A stretch of 64,000 bases of DNA from Gemmatimonadota bacterium (GTDB lineage Bacteria > Gemmatimonadota > Gemmatimonadetes > Gemmatimonadales > Gemmatimonadaceae), in contig JADJRJ010000030.1 of the NCBI GenBank assembly GCA_016712265.1, positions 1,116,001 to 1,180,000 on the forward strand. The letters run 5' to 3'. The translations under genes and the position numbers were made by a program. Below, in pieces: positions 1 to 8,344 of this stretch. A model generated the notes under the pieces. The model made no database searches. It saw nothing but the letters and a program-made list of their open reading frames with translations, and was not told the origin of the DNA. Numbering within the stretch: position 1 is the stretch's first letter; each line of letters opens with the position of its first letter.

Positions 1-2025
1 GGCGTTCGCCAGCAGCTCATCAATGGCCGCACAGACGATCCGGCTAGGGACCTGGTCGGTCATCGCCTCCGAGTCCACCCGCTGCACGAGCTGCACGCCC
101 GGCCGAACTCCCAGCCGATGGGTCTCGATGCATGCACTGACCAGCTCGAGCTCCCGGGCGACACTGGTGCTGGGCCTCCGACCGATCTCCATGGTCAGCC
201 GCAAGGTGTCGGCCAGCCGCGTAATGAGGCGCTCCGCATGCTCGGCGTCCTGGTGCACGACCGTCTCCAGGTGCTCCATCGTCGCGAGGACGAATTCGGG
301 GCGCAGCTGCACGCGCACGGCCTGGAACCGTGACCGGGCCAGCTGCGCGGTGAGGCGCGCCGTTTCGACCGCCCGCATGCGATACCAGGCGACAAAGTCG
401 CGCGAATGCGACCAGGCGAGGATCGCCAGGTAGATGAAAAAGTCCCCGGTCAGCGGGTTCAGGTTGCCGTATGAGAACACCGGTTGCTCGCTCAACCCCA
501 TCAGGCGCAACCCACCGACATGCACCACGCCGCAGGCGAGGGCGCCCAGCACATGGACCGGGAGGCGCCGCGGCCAGTTCTCCGGGGTGAAGCGATACCG
601 TCGGGCGATCCACAACACCGGGAGGGACAACCCGAGCCAGATCAACGAGGTCCCCAGCTGAAGTGACGCCACGGTCCAGACGTCCATCGACGTCCCCTCG
701 GGCCGGACATTGCCGAAGAGCACGACCTGGTTGGTCCAAAACACGGCAAGCAGCAACCACAGGCCCGCGATGCCGACCCAGATACGCACCGACAGTGCAG
801 GTGACGCCTCCGCCACGGCCACGGGGAGGGCCAGCGCGCGCCGCGCACCAGACAGGACGCCACCACCGGGAAACTCGCCCGTTCTCCAGTCCGCCAGCGC
901 GTCCTCGTGCAGCGGTGAAGGCGCAGGCTGATCGGCCGAGCGTGGAGCCGCCGCCTGCCATGGGACTTCGACCATCACTTCAACCCCGCCGCCGGATCGG
1001 TTGCGGATCACAAAGGCGTGGTCCCGGCCGTACAACTGCCGCAATCGCTCGATGACGTTCGCGAGGCCGATGCCGTTGGCTGGAGCATCAAGCTGCGGGC
1101 GGAGCCCGACGCCGTCGTCCTCAACCAGCAAGCGGAGCCGATCGGGGCTCGGCTGCGTGGCCGAGATGCGGATCCACCCCGCAGCCTGACGGCCAGACAG
1201 CCCGTGCCGAATGGCGTTTTCGACCAGGGGCTGGAGGAGCAGGTGCGGCACCAGGCCGCGACGCAGCGCGATCGGCACGTCCACCTCAACGCGCAGCCAG
1301 TCCGAGAAGCGAGTGCGCTGGATGTCCAGATAGGGCTCGAGGCCCGCCAGTTCATCCGCAAGGGAGACTTCATCCTCGCCGCGGCGTTCCAGGGAGATCG
1401 CCAGGAGGGCCCGCAATCGACGCAACATCCGCGCAGCCGTATCCGGCGCTTCGTGGGCGAGTTCCTGGATCGTGTTCAGGGCGTTGAACAGGAAGTGCGG
1501 CTGCAGCTGCGACTCGAGGTACTGAAGTTGGGTCCGGGCGAGTTGCGTCTCCAACAAGTCGGCCCGCATCACCCGGTCGGCATACCGTCGTTGGGCCTCG
1601 AGGGCGCGCCCGATCACGACGAGGGTGATGTAGACAAAGACCCAGACATCGAGCCACCAGACCCAGACGGGCAGGTACGGATCGATGGCGCGCTCGCCAA
1701 AGAACGACACCGCCTGGCGTCGCACCTCCGACACCACCGACGCGAGCGCCGCGGCAGCGATGGCGTGCCCCGCGATGCTGGCCCACCACCCGACCCGACG
1801 CGGGGCGAGCCACTGCGCAAGGCGAAAGACCCCGGGGGTCAGGACCGCCCAGGTCCAGGCGATGGCAAAGGCGCACGGGATCGTCCAGCGCAGCGCTTCC
1901 CGCGGCGTGGAATACGCCAGCGTCCAGATGACGCTGTAGCACACGCCATACAACGTCCACGCCGCAAAGACGTAGAGCCACACCGATCGCCGCTCGAGCT
2001 GCCTGACGCGCGTCGAACTCGTCAC
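1..2025 (-). CDS. Tandem LytS/YehU-type sensor histidine kinase with a degenerate second kinase module (partial, runs off left edge)
   Basis: The start is taken as the GTG at 2025, behind an AGGGGA ribosome site. No stop occurs in this frame down to base 1, so at least 675 residues are encoded and the C-terminus lies outside the window. Residues 1-130 hold several hydrophobic helices. LQPHFLFNALNTI (His177) is the His_kinase-family phosphoacceptor site, followed by the N-box PLVENAIRHG (about 266-275) and the G-box VEDDGVGL (about 299-306). The frame then continues through a 50-residue linker into a second membrane region (about 416-540) and a second DHp-like stretch, VQLRPEFVLATM. There the acceptor His is replaced by Glu577 and the Asn of HFLFN by Ala. 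A possible second N-box, AAIDELLANA, sits at the window edge. Such kinases normally pair with a LytTR response regulator, which would lie to the left. The frame and motifs are seen; the idea that the second half is a pseudokinase is inferred. Confidence 0.85.
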   Translation of the reverse strand, partial: MTSSTRVRQLERRSVWLYVFAAWTLYGVCYSVIWTLAYSTPREALRWTIPCAFAIAWTWAVLTPGVFRLAQWLAPRRVGWWASIAGHAIAAAALASVVSEVRRQAVSFFGERAIDPYLPVWVWWLDVWVFVYITLVVIGRALEAQRRYADRVMRADLLETQLARTQLQYLESQLQPHFLFNALNTIQELAHEAPDTAARMLRRLRALLAISLERRGEDEVSLADELAGLEPYLDIQRTRFSDWLRVEVDVPIALRRGLVPHLLLQPLVENAIRHGLSGRQAAGWIRISATQPSPDRLRLLVEDDGVGLRPQLDAPANGIGLANVIERLRQLYGRDHAFVIRNRSGGGVEVMVEVPWQAAAPRSADQPAPSPLHEDALADWRTGEFPGGGVLSGARRALALPVAVAEASPALSVRIWVGIAGLWLLLAVFWTNQVVLFGNVRPEGTSMDVWTVASLQLGTSLIWLGLSLPVLWIARRYRFTPENWPRRLPVHVLGALACGVVHVGGLRLMGLSEQPVFSYGNLNPLTGDFFIYLAILAWSHSRDFVAWYRMRAVETARLTAQLARSRFQAVRVQLRPEFVLATMEHLETVVHQDAEHAERLITRLADTLRLTMEIGRRPSTSVARELELVSACIETHRLGVRPGVQLVQRVDSEAMTDQVPSRIVCAAIDELLANA

Positions 2026-2293
2026 GCTTCCCCTCGCCGTCACTCCCCGCGGAAAGTCGCCGGGCACGGGGATGTTGTGAGCAAACGGCGACGATTCCAA
2101 GGGGGCTGGGGCAAGGCGTGCGGGAGCGCGACGAGTGGAGGGCCCGCCCCCCCCAGGGTTTGACCGCCGCACCGAGTGCAGGGTTGCTGCCGGGCCGTGA
2201 CATCGTGGCCCACGGTCCTCTCATCCCTCGTGGGGCGGGCTTCGTCACCCAGGTATTTGTGCCTTTACCGGCGGCTGTGGCACCATCCGGTCC

Positions 2294-3022
2294 ATGTCCA
2301 GACACAGCGTTGTTGCCCTCCTGTCGTTGGTCGGCTGCCTCCAAGCGCCGAGCCTCGCGCCGATCCCCCCGCTCCCCGAAACCGGCACGCGGATCCTGTT
2401 CATCGGGAACAGCCTCACCTACCAGAATGACCTTCCGACAGTCCTGGGCGCCGTCGCGAGGAGCGCCGGGGATACTATGCACACCCGCATGGTGGCCTTC
2501 GCGAACTTCGCGCTCGAAGACCACTGGAACGAAGGGAGCGCGGCCCGCGCCCTCGGCGGCCAGCGATGGGACTACGTGGTCATGCAACAGGGTCCGTCCT
2601 CGCTTCCCGAGAACCAGGCACACTTGGCGACGTGGAGTTCGCGGTTCGCGCCGTTGATCACGACGGCGGGCGCCCGTCCCGTGTTATACCAGGTGTGGCC
2701 TGCACGCACGCGGCCGCAGGACTTTCCGGGGGTGAAGTCCGCGTACCAGAACGCCGCCACGGGGATCGGCGGGCTGTTCGCCCCCGCGGGAGAGGCCCTG
2801 CGCGCGGCGCTCGCGGAGACACCGGAACTTCCGGTGCTCGACGTCGATGGGTTCCACCCAACCGCGCTCGGCACGCTGCTCGCGGCCTACGTCATCTACG
2901 AACGCGTGCGCGGGCGTCCGGTCACCGGTCTCCCCGTTCCCCCGGGGTTCGGTGGACTGACGCCCGCGCTCCTGTCCCGCATTCAGTCACTCGCTCACGA
3001 CGCGGTGCTGTCCTCGCCTTGA
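2294..3022 (+). CDS. SGNH/GDSL-type hydrolase lipoprotein
   Basis: This 242-residue protein has a lipoprotein signal (lipobox LVGC, Cys15), so it is probably anchored in an envelope membrane. Block I of the SGNH fold is LFIGNSLT with the nucleophile Ser40. VVMQQGPSS fits the middle of the fold, and DGFHPT near the C-terminus gives the Asp185-x-x-His188 pair. SGNH enzymes cleave esters or acetyl groups; the substrate cannot be told from sequence. It converges on the DUF4136 gene, with one base between the two stop codons. A second SGNH lipoprotein (tesA-like) lies at 27861. Confidence 0.85.
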   Translation: MSRHSVVALLSLVGCLQAPSLAPIPPLPETGTRILFIGNSLTYQNDLPTVLGAVARSAGDTMHTRMVAFANFALEDHWNEGSAARALGGQRWDYVVMQQGPSSLPENQAHLATWSSRFAPLITTAGARPVLYQVWPARTRPQDFPGVKSAYQNAATGIGGLFAPAGEALRAALAETPELPVLDVDGFHPTALGTLLAAYVIYERVRGRPVTGLPVPPGFGGLTPALLSRIQSLAHDAVLSSP

Positions 3023-3023
3023 A

Positions 3024-3584
3024 CTAGCCTGCTGGCGAAATGCAGGCGGCCGGGAACTTGGCGAACAGTTTGGTCATGCCGTCGCGCACCCGTTTGGCGA
3101 GTTCCTGGTTGTTCCCGATCGCCCCGCTGAGGTCGGTCTGCATCCAGCCACGCCAGATGACCTTCTTGCCCTTCGCGTCGGCGATATCCACGAGGACGGT
3201 GCCCTCTTCGTAGGTGATGACTTGCGACTGAGCGTACCCGGTCTGGTCATACCCGGCGGCGCGGTCAGCCTCGTACACGTTGACGCGATCCCGCACGGTC
3301 GCATGAAAGTGAATGGTGAGGTCGCCCCCCGACTGGGCCTTCATCAGCCCGAGCTTGCCCAGCTGGTCGTCGACCTGGCGCTGGACCTCCGAGATGAAGA
3401 ACGGATTGTTGTCGAGCCGTGGGTCACCGGTCGGCAACTGGTCCGGCATCTCCCAGGTGTACGACCGGTAGGCGGCCGGTTGGAGGTTCGACGCCGCATC
3501 CGCTCCAACGGTCAGGGCAGGGGCGCATGCCATTGCGCCAGCGGCCAAGGCAAGGAAGGCGGGTGCAAAGAGTCGGGGGCGCAT
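3024..3584 (-). CDS. DUF4136 family lipoprotein
   Basis: The product has 186 residues. The start ATG at 3584 is chosen because an AGGAGAG ribosome site lies a few bases upstream and a lipoprotein signal (lipobox AGAMAC, Cys20) follows directly. The frame is open further upstream without support. The body matches the DUF4136 pattern: YRSYTWEMPD early, then NPFFISEVQRQVDDQL, LTIHFHATVRDRV, and TVLVDIADAKGKKVIWRGW near the middle to end. The family is an envelope lipoprotein family of unknown role. The gene is divergent from the helicase gene across a 199-base gap. Confidence 0.85.
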   Translation of the reverse strand: MRPRLFAPAFLALAAGAMACAPALTVGADAASNLQPAAYRSYTWEMPDQLPTGDPRLDNNPFFISEVQRQVDDQLGKLGLMKAQSGGDLTIHFHATVRDRVNVYEADRAAGYDQTGYAQSQVITYEEGTVLVDIADAKGKKVIWRGWMQTDLSGAIGNNQELAKRVRDGMTKLFAKFPAACISPAG

Positions 3585-3783
3585 GGTCTCTCCTGTTACT
3601 CGAGGGGCAGGACGCGCCAGCCACGACCGGCACCGCGCGTCCGTATCGAGAATACCCGTGCGGGCCTCGCCGTTGTGTCGGGTGAGCGCGGCACTTACGT
3701 CAGGCATCAGGGAACAGCTGACGGACCATTCCCTCACATCCCGCCTGACGTCCGCGTGACAGGGTCCTGTACCTTTCCGCTCC

Positions 3784-6684
3784 ATGCCCGGTCTCGTCCC
3801 GTCCCCCAGCCAACAGCGCGCCATCGAGGCCGACATGGGCCCGGTCCTGGTGATCGCCGGGCCGGGCGCGGGCAAGACGTTCTGCCTCGTCGAGCGGATC
3901 CGGCGCCTGATCAGCGTGCATGGCATAACGCCGTCGCGGATCTGTGCCTTCACCTTCACGAACAAGGCGGCGAACGAGATCTCGGATCGCCTGACCGACC
4001 TGCCGGGGGCCGGTGAGGTCCATCGGGGGACCATGCACGCGTTCTGTGCGGAACTGTTGCGCGCGCACGGCGCCTCGGTCGGCGTGGCGCGCGGGTTCGG
4101 CATTGCGGACGAGGCCTACCAGTGTGACGTCCTGGCCCGGCTCGGGACCCAGGCGCGTTGGCAGAAGGGGGTGTTGACCGCCTTCGCCCGCCATCGCTTT
4201 CGCGACGAGCCGCTCGAACCGGAAGACGCCAAGCGGCTGCAGCGCTACGAGGCCTACCTGGGCCAGCGCAACGTGCTCGACTTCGACCAACTGGTCATCC
4301 GGGCGGCCGGGGCAATGGAGGTCCCCGCCGTGCGCGATGCCGTGCGGGCGCGCTTCGACTACCTCCTGGTCGATGAATTCCAGGATCTCAACCCGGTCGC
4401 GTTCGAGCTGGTCAAGGCCATGTTGCCGGAGAGCCTGAACGTCTTCGCCGTCGGCGACGATGAGCAGTCGATCTACTCCTGGGCCGGCGCGGACCCGAAG
4501 GTGTTCGGCGCATTCCTCAATGCCTTCCCGCGCGCACAGCAGATTGCGTTAGGCGAGAATCGCCGTTGTCCGGCCCAGGTGATGGGGCCGGCCCGACGCC
4601 TCATCGACCGCAACCGTCGCATCTTCGACGACCCCAAGGTCGTCGAGGCCCCGCGCCAATCCCGCTTTCCCGTCACGCTGCATTCCTTTGACTCCGTCGA
4701 GACGGAAACCACCTGGCTGCTGCAGGACGTGCGCGAGACCCGGGCGGCGGAGGGGCTGGCCTGGGGGGACATCGCCCTGCTCTACCGCACCAACGATGCG
4801 GGCGGGCGACTGGAGGCCGCGTTCCTCGGCGCTGGCGTGCCGTGCCGCATGTCTGCCGGGCGCGCCCTCGCTGACCATCCCGTGGTGGTGTACCTCCTCT
4901 CGGCGCTTCGCGTCATCCTGCATCCCAACGATCCGGCGCGGGAGGCCGGATTCTTCCGCGCCGTGTTGCCGCCGCTCCTCTTCGCCGATGCGCGGGCCCG
5001 CGCGGAGCAGCGGGACAATGACCTCGCGGCGCAGCTCGAAGGGATCGCGCGCGAACGGAAGGGCACGGACGCCGCTCGCATGATCCGACGTGCCCAGGTC
5101 GAACTGCAGAACCTCGCGGCCCTTGGCGAGCGCCACACCACCCTCGATGCCCTGCTCCACGAGCTGTTGTCGCAACGGGTGGGACAGTACCGATCCGCCC
5201 TGGACGACCTGCACGACGAGTTGAGCGACCCACGCGAAGATCCCGACGTCCGCGCGCTGGCACGGGACCTCGAGCATGCGATGGTCTCGGGGCGCCCGGT
5301 GGTGGTGGCTCCCATGCAGGGCGTCGAGTTTGCCATCCGCACCATGTTCGGCCGGGCCCAACTCGCCCGCCTGCTCCTGGAACGACCGTGGCCCGGCCCC
5401 CCGTTGGTGATCGGCCCGGACACCACGCCTGCCCTGGGAGTGGCGTTAGGCACCTTCAAGGCACTGCAGCTGCTGGCCACGCGGGAATTCACCGATGTAT
5501 TCGGCGACTTTGTGGCGCTGGACTTCGAGGCGACCGACCTCGACCCGCAGCGGGCCCGGATCATTGAAATCGGGGCCGCGCGGGTACGATCCGGCCAGGT
5601 GGTGGATCGATTCCAGGCGCTGGTGCAACCCGGTGTGGAGGTGCCACCCGTTGTCACGCGGACCACGGGGATCGACGGCGGCATGCTCACCGACGCGCCG
5701 ACGTTCGCCGACGTGTGGCCAGCGCTGCAGGAGTTCCTGGGGCGCGATCTCGTCATCGCCCACAACGGTCACACCTACGACTTCCCGCTCCTCAAGGCCG
5801 AAGTGGCGCGCCTGGGCGAGGGCTTCGAGGTGCGTGGATACGACACGCTTCCACTCGCCCGTGAGGTGCACGTGGGCAGTGCGCGCCTCGACGCACTCGC
5901 GGCCGCGTTCGGCGTGCCCACGGGCGCCAGCCACCGCGCCCTCGACGACACGCTGGCCCTCGCCGGGGTGGTGCCGCACCTCAATGCCCTCAAGTTCTCC
6001 CGGGTGCGCAAAACCGCACTCGGCGGCTGCGTGGAGGCGCTGGCACTGGGGTTGGCCCTCACGCCGGAACACACCAGCGAGGCGTCCAGGCTCTTTGCCG
6101 AGATCCGGGTCTTCCCGCTGTTCCGGCATGCGACGTCGCTGGACGCCTATCGCGATGCGCGGGAGGCCACCCACCCCGAGTGGCCCTCCTGGGATCAGGT
6201 CGTCGAACGGCTCGGCGGGGTCGTGACGATGGCCAGGCTCCGCAAGGAACGGGACGCGGACGATCGCTACCCCGAACTCATGGCGCGGCTGCGACGGGTC
6301 CTCGATGGTCTCACCGGCGACTCGCTGGGGGAACAGATCCGCGCCTTCCTCGAGACAATTGTCCTGTCACAACAGGACGGCGTGACTCCCGACCACGATC
6401 GCGTCAACCTGCTCACCCTGCACTCCACGAAGGGGCTCGAGTTCAAGCACGTCTATATCGTGGGCGCGAGCAACAATGACATCGTGCTCGGCAAGCCGGA
6501 CCGCTGGAGCGAGGATGACGTCGAAGAAGGGCGTCGACTCCTGTACGTGGGGATGACCCGCACCGAGGAACGGCTGGTGCTCACGGTCGCGGATACGCGT
6601 GGCCAGAAGCGGTGCGACGACCGGGGGTTTCTCGCCGAGATGGGCCTCGACGAAGGGACGCTCAGCCCGTCAACGCCTCGGTAA
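3784..6684 (+). CDS. UvrD/Rep-type helicase with an internal DnaQ-like 3'-5' exonuclease domain
   Basis: The product has 966 residues. Superfamily-1 helicase motifs are complete: Walker A GPGAGKT (26-32), TFTNKAANE, motif II LLVDEFQD, motif III VGDDEQSIYSWAGADP, NRRCP, and far downstream LLTLHSTKGLEFKHVYI and RRLLYVGMTRTEERL. Between motif IV and motif V, residues about 574-735 form a DEDDh exonuclease: VALDFEATDLD supplies Asp and Glu, IAHNGHTYDFPLL the second Asp, and SHRALDDT the final His and Asp. ATP-driven unwinding and 3'-5' trimming are therefore carried on one chain, probably for repair of damaged or blocked DNA. The Ku and LigD genes nearby add a repair context. The last 23 bases overlap the end of the convergent DUF72 gene. 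Motifs are seen; the repair role is inferred. Confidence 0.92.
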   Translation: MPGLVPSPSQQRAIEADMGPVLVIAGPGAGKTFCLVERIRRLISVHGITPSRICAFTFTNKAANEISDRLTDLPGAGEVHRGTMHAFCAELLRAHGASVGVARGFGIADEAYQCDVLARLGTQARWQKGVLTAFARHRFRDEPLEPEDAKRLQRYEAYLGQRNVLDFDQLVIRAAGAMEVPAVRDAVRARFDYLLVDEFQDLNPVAFELVKAMLPESLNVFAVGDDEQSIYSWAGADPKVFGAFLNAFPRAQQIALGENRRCPAQVMGPARRLIDRNRRIFDDPKVVEAPRQSRFPVTLHSFDSVETETTWLLQDVRETRAAEGLAWGDIALLYRTNDAGGRLEAAFLGAGVPCRMSAGRALADHPVVVYLLSALRVILHPNDPAREAGFFRAVLPPLLFADARARAEQRDNDLAAQLEGIARERKGTDAARMIRRAQVELQNLAALGERHTTLDALLHELLSQRVGQYRSALDDLHDELSDPREDPDVRALARDLEHAMVSGRPVVVAPMQGVEFAIRTMFGRAQLARLLLERPWPGPPLVIGPDTTPALGVALGTFKALQLLATREFTDVFGDFVALDFEATDLDPQRARIIEIGAARVRSGQVVDRFQALVQPGVEVPPVVTRTTGIDGGMLTDAPTFADVWPALQEFLGRDLVIAHNGHTYDFPLLKAEVARLGEGFEVRGYDTLPLAREVHVGSARLDALAAAFGVPTGASHRALDDTLALAGVVPHLNALKFSRVRKTALGGCVEALALGLALTPEHTSEASRLFAEIRVFPLFRHATSLDAYRDAREATHPEWPSWDQVVERLGGVVTMARLRKERDADDRYPELMARLRRVLDGLTGDSLGEQIRAFLETIVLSQQDGVTPDHDRVNLLTLHSTKGLEFKHVYIVGASNNDIVLGKPDRWSEDDVEEGRRLLYVGMTRTEERLVLTVADTRGQKRCDDRGFLAEMGLDEGTLSPSTPR

Positions 6685-7366
6685 ACGCGCGCACGGCGGG
6701 CGGGCCGGCAAACGGCTCGTAGTCATGCTTGAAGAAGACGTACGCTTCCTTCCACGGCTCATCCTGCACCCGGCGGGCCCAGGTCGTGAGCGTGTGCGCG
6801 TCGTAGTCGTAGCGATGCAGTCGCAGGTACCCCCAGTCAGCGGTCGGAATCAGCGGCGAGGCAAAGTCATCCTGGTCGGTGACGGTGAGGGCGTGATTGC
6901 GCCCGCGCAACTCGGCTACCACGTCGTCCTCGAACCAGCTCGCATGCCGGAACTCGAAGGTGAAGCGGCGGTCCGAGGGCAGTAGGTCACAAAAGCGCTG
7001 GAGCCGAACGAGATCCTTCTTGAGATTCGGGGGGCACTGGAACAACACCACACCCAGCTTGGGGTCCATCGCCGCGAGGTTCTTGAGCAGGAACTCGAGC
7101 GGGCTCGCCGCTTCCTCCTTGAGGCGGGCATGGTGTGTGATGCGCTGTGACGCCTTGAGGGAGAAGCGGAACGCGTCGGGCACCTGTGCCGCCCACTCCC
7201 GCATCACGTGCTCCTTGGGGAGCCGGTAGAACGTGTTGTTGATCTCCACGGTCGGGAACTGCGTCGCGTAGTACTCCAGCATCCCGGCATCGGGGAGCTC
7301 CTCCGGATAGAAGGTCCCCTTCCACTCCTTGAACGCGTACCCGCTGGTCCCGACCCGTACCTTCAC
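6662..7366 (-). CDS. DUF72 family (YecE-like) protein
   Basis: This 234-residue protein matches DUF72, a TIM-barrel family. Typical stretches are VRVGTSGYAFKEWKGTFYP at the N-terminus, FPTVEINNTFYRLP, FRFSLKASQRITH, GVVLFQCPPNLKKD, FTFEFRHASWF and the late YVFFKHDYEPFA. The biochemical function of the family is not established. The GTG start at 7366 overlaps the Ku stop as GTGA, so the two are probably one transcript. The 3' end overlaps the convergent helicase gene. Confidence 0.9.
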   Translation of the reverse strand: MKVRVGTSGYAFKEWKGTFYPEELPDAGMLEYYATQFPTVEINNTFYRLPKEHVMREWAAQVPDAFRFSLKASQRITHHARLKEEAASPLEFLLKNLAAMDPKLGVVLFQCPPNLKKDLVRLQRFCDLLPSDRRFTFEFRHASWFEDDVVAELRGRNHALTVTDQDDFASPLIPTADWGYLRLHRYDYDAHTLTTWARRVQDEPWKEAYVFFKHDYEPFAGPPAVRAFTEALTG

Positions 7367-8181
7367 GACGCCTTCCGTTCTTCGCCGCCCGCGTCGCCGG
7401 TACCTCCCGCCTGCTTCGCGAGGCTCGCCTTCAGCGCCTCCATGAGGTCGATGATCTTGCCGCCGCCGTCCTGGCTGGGCTCGGCGGTAATCTCCTGGCC
7501 GTCGACCTTGCGGTTGATCGCCTCGAGCACGCGCTCGCGGACCGTGTCCCGGTACTTCTCGGGGTGGAATTCCTCGGTCGCCGTCTGCGCGATGAGTTGC
7601 TTGGCCAGCGTCAGCTCCATGGGCTTGATCTCCCCTTCACCGACCGGCACCTCCTTGGCGGAACGCAGCTCATCGGCATAGTGCAGCTGCTCCATCACGA
7701 GGACGCCCTCGCGCGGTCGGATCAGGATGAGGTGTTGTTGCCCGCGCGCCGCGTACTGTCCAAGGGCCGCGTAGCCGGTTTCCTCGAGCGCCCGGGCGAG
7801 GAGGCGATAGGCGCGATCACCGCCCTTGTCCGGCCCGACGTAGTACACCTTCGACAGGTATTCCCGATCGACCTTGGCCAGGGGGACAAACTCGATGATG
7901 TCGATCGTCCCGGTCGCCTTCTCCTCGAGTGCCTTGAGCTCCTCAGGGGTGAAGACCACGTACTGGTCCTTGGCGAACTCGTACCCCTTCACCATCTCGT
8001 CCCGCGGCACGACCTCGCTCGTCTTGGGATCGATGTATTGCTGCTTCAGGCGCGTCCCGCTCTTCTTCGACAGCAGGTTGAACGAGACACTCTGCCGTGA
8101 CTCGGACGACGAGTACACGTTGACCGGGACGGAAACGAGGCCGAAGGAGATCGTGGCGGTGCCAATCGAACGTGCGGGCAT
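7363..8181 (-). CDS. ku: Non-homologous end-joining protein Ku
   Basis: Bacterial Ku forms a homodimeric ring that binds DNA ends and recruits LigD. The protein has 272 residues from the ATG at 8181. A GTG at 8220 would add 13 residues, but the family usually begins right at RSIGTATISFGLVSVPV. The Ku core is intact: NLLSKKSGTRLKQQY, VVPRDEMVKGYEFAKDQYV, IDIIEFVPLAKVDREYL, KVYYVGPDKGGDRAYRLL and the C-terminal KPMELTLAKQLI. The tail after the core is short, ending in GGEERKAS. It is divergent from ligD across 163 bases, a common bacterial NHEJ arrangement. Confidence 0.95.
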   Translation of the reverse strand: MPARSIGTATISFGLVSVPVNVYSSSESRQSVSFNLLSKKSGTRLKQQYIDPKTSEVVPRDEMVKGYEFAKDQYVVFTPEELKALEEKATGTIDIIEFVPLAKVDREYLSKVYYVGPDKGGDRAYRLLARALEETGYAALGQYAARGQQHLILIRPREGVLVMEQLHYADELRSAKEVPVGEGEIKPMELTLAKQLIAQTATEEFHPEKYRDTVRERVLEAINRKVDGQEITAEPSQDGGGKIIDLMEALKASLAKQAGGTGDAGGEERKAS

Positions 8182-8344
8182 GGGACCGGCGGACAGGGGT
8201 CGGGCGCCCCGGGTGGCCACCCGTGCGCGTGAAGGCTCTCGCCGAATGTATGCAGGGGTCCTCCTCCGTGTCGATGCCGGGCTCGGGCAAAGGTGCCGGC
8301 TCGGCGAGGCTTCCCGCCGTCGGTGGCCGTCCTAGCTTTCCCGG

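Noticed and set aside
44..961. A 305-codon minus-strand frame at the left edge
   Set aside because: Low-complexity Arg/Gly/Ala product. The frame next to it encodes the second half of the tandem kinase.
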